Positions 60,742-64,000 of a stretch of DNA of 64,000 nt are shown here, in pieces. Each line of letters begins with the position of its first letter. Positions within the stretch are counted from its first letter, which is position 1. Under the pieces are notes generated by a model that saw only the letters and a list, made by a program, of their open reading frames with translations, was not told the DNA's origin and made no database searches. Made by a program: the position numbers and the translations under genes. Source of the DNA: a halophilic archaeon (GTDB lineage: Archaea > Halobacteriota > Halobacteria > Halobacteriales > Haladaptataceae); the NCBI GenBank assembly GCA_003298465.1, contig QNGA01000003.1, positions 124,001 through 188,000 on the forward strand, in the 5' to 3' direction.

Positions 60742-61464
60742 ATGACCGACGTCGAACGCATCCTCCTCGCGGGCGCGAGCGGCGGCACCGGCACGGAGAT
60801 ACTCGACCTGCTCGCGGACGCCGAGTTCGCGGTACGGGCGCTCACCCACACGCCGGAGAAGGCGCACGCGCTCCGCTCGCGCGGGGCCGACGAGGTGGTC
60901 GTCGGCGACCTGCTGGAGTCCGGCGACGCCGCACGCGCGGTCGCCGGTTGCGACGTCGTCCTCAGCGCGGTCGGCACGCGCTCGCCCGTCCGGATGCTGG
61001 TGGGCGACCTCGTCGACGGGACGGGCGTCGAGAACCTCGTCGACGCCGCGGTCGCGGCCGACGTGGACCGGTTCGTCTTCGAGAGCGCCATCGGGGTCGG
61101 CGACTCCCGCGGGCAGATGCCCGCCGCGTTCCGCCTGCTCATCTGGCGCGTGCTGGCGGCGAAGAACCGGGCCGAGGCCGCGCTGCGCACGTCGCGGCTG
61201 TCACACACCGTCGTCCGACCCGGCATGCTGACGAACGATCCGGCGACCGGCGACGTTCTCGTCGGCGAGGGCGGCGCGACCGTCTCGGGGTCGATTCCGC
61301 GCGCGGACGTTGCCCGGTTGATGGTCGCCGCGCCGTTCACCCCCGAGAGCGAGAACCGCACGTTCGAGGTGGTGAGTCGCGACGGGCTCCGCGGGACGGC
61401 CCGCGGTCTCGTCGACGTGGACTGGCAGTCGCCCGTCGAGGAAGAGATAGCCGTCGAGGAGTAA
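60742..61464 (+). CDS. NAD(P)-binding atypical SDR (NmrA-like)
   Basis: 240 residues. ILLAGASGGTGTEILDLLAD is the dinucleotide motif (G-x-x-G-x-x-G); VVVGDLLE, VLSAVGTRSP and FVFESAIGVGDSRG follow. The catalytic Tyr-x3-Lys is missing, as is usual for NmrA-like redox sensors or reductases of this group; the sequence ends with a helix and a C-terminal extension FEVVSRDGLRGTARG. Divergent from radB. Function likely a flavin- or NAD-linked reductase or sensor. Confidence 0.82.
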   Translation: MTDVERILLAGASGGTGTEILDLLADAEFAVRALTHTPEKAHALRSRGADEVVVGDLLESGDAARAVAGCDVVLSAVGTRSPVRMLVGDLVDGTGVENLVDAAVAADVDRFVFESAIGVGDSRGQMPAAFRLLIWRVLAAKNRAEAALRTSRLSHTVVRPGMLTNDPATGDVLVGEGGATVSGSIPRADVARLMVAAPFTPESENRTFEVVSRDGLRGTARGLVDVDWQSPVEEEIAVEE

Positions 61465-61562
61465 TCGGCGGTCGGTCCCGGTCGAGAGGGGCGAGGACTC
61501 CAGCGCCGAGCGGTCGGCTACAGGGGGTGAGAACGGCTGGAGAGTCGCCGCCGGAGCGTCAC

Positions 61563-62639
61563 TCAGTCGGCAGTAACGAGTCGTCGACTCGAATCGTCGC
61601 CCGGCCGTGCCATCGCGAGCACGTCGTCGAAGAAGTCGAGGGAGTCGTGGGGGCCGGGGTTGGCTTCGGGGTGGTACTGGCGCGTGATGACGTCGAGGTC
61701 GTCGCTGTCCAGGCCCTCGGGCGTGTCGTCGTTGACGTTGACCTGGGTCACGTCGAGGTCGCCGGGGTCGGCGACCGTGTACCCGTGATTCTGGGTCGTC
61801 ATGACCACGCGGTTGGTCTCGAGGTCGCGGACGGGCTGATTGACGCCGCGGTGACCGAAGTCCATCTTCTCGGTGGTGCCGCCGAGCGCCCGGGCGATGA
61901 TCTGCTGGCCGAGACAGATGCCCGCCAGCGGAATCTCGCCGACGAACTCGTCGACCAGCGACCGGGCCGCCTCGAAGTTCGCCGGGTCGCCCGGCCCGTT
62001 CGAGACGAACAGGACGTCGGGGTCGACCGCTTCGACGTCCTCGGGCGCGGCGTCGTACGGCAGGACGTACACGTTCGCGCCGCGGTCGACCAGCGACTGG
62101 ACGATGCTGTCCTTCGCGCCGCAGTCGACCAGCGCCACGTCCGTGTCGCCCTCGCCGAGGTGGATCTCTCGCTCGTCGACGCTGACCTGCGCGCCGATGT
62201 CCGTGTGGTCGCTCATGCCGGGACAGTCTTCGAGTTCTGCGAGCGCGTCCTCGGGCGTGGCGTCCGGTCCGGCCGCGATGCCGCACTTCATCGCGCCCTC
62301 CTCGCGGATGCCGCCGACGAGGTCGCGCGTGTCGAGGTGGTCGACCGCGGGCACGCCCTCGGCGGCGAGCCAGTCGGCGACGTCCTCGGTCAGTTCTCGC
62401 GCGACGACGGCGCGGGGGTGGACGCGGTCGGACTCGAACCGCTCCTCTCGCACGCCGTAGTTGCCGATCAGGGGGTACGAGAAGGTGAGTACCTGCTCTT
62501 CGTAGGACGGGTCGGTGAGGCTCTCCTCGTAGCCCGTGTACGCCGTCGTGAACACCAGTTCTCCGCGGGCCGTGCCCGGAGCGCGAGCGCGCGCTTCCAC
62601 CACGCGGCCACCCTCCAGTGCGACGTAAGCACCAGCCAT
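61563..62639 (-). CDS. carA: carbamoyl phosphate synthase small subunit
   Basis: 358 residues. N-terminal domain AYVALEGGRVVEARARAPG, FTTAYTGYEESLTDPSY; C-terminal glutaminase with nucleophile Cys in LAGICLGQQ and the His-x-Glu pair in QYHPEANPGPHDS. It supplies ammonia to CarB. The ATG at 62639 gives MAGAYVALEGG; a TTG six codons upstream is less likely. A TATA-like TTTATGG is 28-34 bases upstream. carA is on the opposite strand from carB, divergent from the Lrp gene. Confidence 0.96.
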   Translation of the reverse strand: MAGAYVALEGGRVVEARARAPGTARGELVFTTAYTGYEESLTDPSYEEQVLTFSYPLIGNYGVREERFESDRVHPRAVVARELTEDVADWLAAEGVPAVDHLDTRDLVGGIREEGAMKCGIAAGPDATPEDALAELEDCPGMSDHTDIGAQVSVDEREIHLGEGDTDVALVDCGAKDSIVQSLVDRGANVYVLPYDAAPEDVEAVDPDVLFVSNGPGDPANFEAARSLVDEFVGEIPLAGICLGQQIIARALGGTTEKMDFGHRGVNQPVRDLETNRVVMTTQNHGYTVADPGDLDVTQVNVNDDTPEGLDSDDLDVITRQYHPEANPGPHDSLDFFDDVLAMARPGDDSSRRLVTAD

Positions 62640-62691
62640 TACGAGATTCTTATGCAACGGCCCTCCATAAACCTTGCTTTCGAAACAACGC

Positions 62692-62704
62692 TACGATATT
62701 CGTA
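62692..62704. promoter_or_regulatory. 13-bp palindrome in the carA-lrp intergenic region
   Basis: TACGA and TCGTA arms around TAT, with 32 bases to the lrp ATG and 52 to the carA ATG. A regulator site for the Lrp protein, perhaps autoregulatory, is plausible. Confidence 0.45.
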
Positions 62705-62736
62705 ACACCCAAGTTCCGAGACGCGAAACGACGCGT

Positions 62737-63150
62737 ATGGACGCACTCGACCGCCAGATACTGGACCTCCTCCGGCGGGACGCCCGAATGCCGTACACGG
62801 AGATCGCCGACGAGGTCGGCACCTCGGAGGGGACGGTCCGCAACCGGGTCGAACAGATGAACGAGGACGGCATCATCGAGCGATTCACGGTCGCCACGCG
62901 GACGGGGAACGTGAAAGCGATGATCGAGATAGGCGTGGACGTGGCCGTCAACACGACCTCCATGTCCGACCAACTCGCCGAATGGGAGCAGGTCGACTAC
63001 GTCTGGCAAGTCTCCGGCGAGGACGACATCGTCCTCGTCGTCGACGCCGCGGACACGCAGGGGGTCAACCAGTTGATAACGCGCGCCCGGGAACTCGACG
63101 AGGTCGTCGAGACGAAGACGCGACTGATTCTGGACGAACGGCGCGGCTGA
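62737..63150 (+). CDS. Lrp/AsnC-family transcription regulator
   Basis: 137 residues. The helix-turn-helix is in residues 1-50 (MDALDRQILDLLRRDARMPYT, SEGTVRNRVEQM) and the RAM ligand-binding domain follows (KAMIEIGVDVAV, VDYVWQVSGEDDIVLVV, VVETKTRLIL). It binds amino acids or related ligands and forms octamers. Divergent from carA with a palindrome between, it may regulate carbamoyl phosphate supply and itself. Confidence 0.92.
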   Translation: MDALDRQILDLLRRDARMPYTEIADEVGTSEGTVRNRVEQMNEDGIIERFTVATRTGNVKAMIEIGVDVAVNTTSMSDQLAEWEQVDYVWQVSGEDDIVLVVDAADTQGVNQLITRARELDEVVETKTRLILDERRG

Positions 63151-63180
63151 GCTTCGAAACGAGGGTTCGAAATTCGAAGC
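63151..63180. terminator. 8-bp inverted repeat between convergent lrp and uppP
   Basis: GCTTCGAA (63151-63158) and TTCGAAGC (63173-63180) around 14 bases that include another TTCGAA. It starts directly after the lrp stop codon and ends 15 bases before the uppP stop. A shared terminator for both convergent genes is the simplest reading; a regulator site is the alternative. Confidence 0.45.
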
Positions 63181-63195
63181 GACGGTCGCCCCGTC

Positions 63196-64000
63196 TCAGG
63201 CGCCCGTGACGACGAGCACGCCGCCGCCGACGATGGCGAGCGTCCCGAGGCCGATACAGACGCCCCAGAAGGCGACGCGTTCGACCAGGCGCATCAGCGC
63301 GTCGATGGTGAGGTAGCCGACGGTCGCGCTGGCGAAGATGGCGACGGCGGCGGCGGTGGGCGAGACGGAGGGAATCCCGGTGTCGAGAAACACCAGCACG
63401 CCCGCGCCCGCGGCCGCCGGAATCGAGAGGAGGAAGGAGAGGCGGAACGCCGAGGGGCCGTCGTGACCGCGGAAGAGGAGCGCGCTCGCGGTCGTGCCGG
63501 AGCGGGAGACGCCGGGGAGGAGCGCGATTCCCTGGAGCGACCCGACCAGCACGGCGTCGACGAGGTCCGGCGTCTCCCGGGTCGCGAGGTCGAAGCGGTC
63601 GGCGGTCTTCAGCAGAACTCCGGTTCCGACCAGCAGGACGCCGATGAGCGCGACGAACGCGCCGCCGGCCAGTTCCGTGACGACCGCGTCGAGCGTGAGG
63701 TAGACGACGATACCGGTGACGCCGGAGGCCAGCGTCGCCACGAGGACGAACGAGAAGTCGGCCGTCTCGCCCGAGAAGAGACCTCCGGAGGTCCGTCCGT
63801 TGATCAGGTCGAACGGCGCGCGCAGCACGTCGCCGACCTCGTCGCGGTAGTACGCCGCCGCGGAGATGGCGGTACCGACGTGGAGGAAGAGCGCGAACTG
63901 GAGCGCCGCCTCCGGTCCCGCGCCGACGGCCGTCAGGAACAGCGTGATGTTCCCCTCGCTGGAGATGGGGAGCCACTCGAAGATACCCTGCAGGACGCCC
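63196..64000 (-). CDS. uppP: undecaprenyl-diphosphatase-type phosphatase (5' end outside window)
   Basis: The visible 268 residues cover most of the protein. Reading from the window end, LQGIFEWLPISSEGN is the first UppP/BacA motif (usually E-F-L-P-V-S-S), and the later PGVSRSGTTASALLFRG motif is the second catalytic segment with Arg-Ser-Gly-Thr. Seven to eight membrane helices are visible. In archaea it removes phosphate from polyprenyl diphosphate used in surface glycosylation. The window cuts before the ATG. Confidence 0.9.
   Translation of the reverse strand, partial: GVLQGIFEWLPISSEGNITLFLTAVGAGPEAALQFALFLHVGTAISAAAYYRDEVGDVLRAPFDLINGRTSGGLFSGETADFSFVLVATLASGVTGIVVYLTLDAVVTELAGGAFVALIGVLLVGTGVLLKTADRFDLATRETPDLVDAVLVGSLQGIALLPGVSRSGTTASALLFRGHDGPSAFRLSFLLSIPAAAGAGVLVFLDTGIPSVSPTAAAVAIFASATVGYLTIDALMRLVERVAFWGVCIGLGTLAIVGGGVLVVTGA

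Noticed and set aside
62639..62657. TTG upstream start for carA
   Set aside because: The ATG at 62639 has a TATA element at the right distance and begins the conserved N-terminus; six extra residues add nothing.

Overview
The window is a chromosomal segment of a halophilic archaeon (class Halobacteria). It has high GC, very acidic predicted proteins and haloarchaeal TATA elements (TTTWWA-like) about 25-32 bases before start codons, so many transcripts look leaderless. It also carries clade hallmarks: Cdc48/VAT ATPase, aIF2-beta with a TRAM tail, ribosomal S6e, class I lysyl-tRNA synthetase, RadB, NAD-dependent glucose-6-phosphate dehydrogenase (Azf), archaeal type II 3-dehydroquinate synthase, F420 genes and PGF-CTERM surface proteins. 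Genus cannot be set from the sequence alone. I see no rRNA, insertion sequence, CRISPR array, integrase or replication-initiator gene; this reads as core chromosome with small variable patches.

Layout. 0-9 kb: C-terminus of a Cdc48 ATPase, an ABC exporter, a disordered acidic protein, the otsA-otsB trehalose operon, small DUF genes, a DtxR-type metal regulator, the F420:NADP oxidoreductase gene and a Tat lipoprotein. 9-20 kb: tRNA-Arg, a possible 24-residue leaderless ORF, a soluble GAF histidine kinase, azf, aIF2-beta, a creatininase-family amidohydrolase, an MptD-type aldolase, a universal stress protein, S6e, an RDD protein, a membrane-inserted metallophosphoesterase and an aldehyde dehydrogenase. 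20-25 kb: cold-shock protein, methyltransferase, an unrecognised protein behind a strong 20-bp palindrome, a lipase-maturation-factor-like membrane protein, a ParB-like-fold protein and tRNA-Phe. 25-34 kb: a putative metal exporter, a phosphoesterase, cofE-mer, aroB', zinc-ribbon proteins, a PadR regulator and a PDZ-bearing site-2 protease. 34-42 kb: surface proteins including two PGF-CTERM proteins, a tiny ORF overlapping a PIN-like gene, a deacetylase operon, an XTP pyrophosphatase and an ArsR-type regulator. 42-56 kb: pyrH-lysS, MoaE fused to a MobB-like domain, an AT-rich non-coding leader, an AEC transporter, a second site-2 protease, thiL, a flippase-like protein, cytochrome P450, an RNase H-fold protein, a second universal stress protein and LarC. 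56-64 kb: carB, radB, an NAD(P)-binding protein, carA, an Lrp regulator and, running off the end, uppP.

How genes work together. npdG (reduces NADP with F420H2 or the reverse), cofE (adds glutamate to F420-0) and mer (F420-dependent C1 reductase) cover F420 synthesis and use; mptD and possibly the creatininase-family protein belong to pterin/F420 precursor routes. carA and carB lie on opposite strands around radB, with an Lrp-type regulator divergent from carA and dyads in both car promoters, which suggests regulation of carbamoyl phosphate supply. otsA/otsB make trehalose, a haloarchaeal compatible solute or its precursor.

Most observations of interest are at small scale: operator-like palindromes, very small ORFs, and conserved proteins of unknown function. 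I found no multi-gene defence or biosynthetic island that I could call a new system with confidence; the best candidates are the small-ORF/PIN-like pair at 36.8-37.4 kb and the palindrome-controlled unknown protein at 21.6-22.3 kb. Family names given as DUF numbers are recalled and were not searched.
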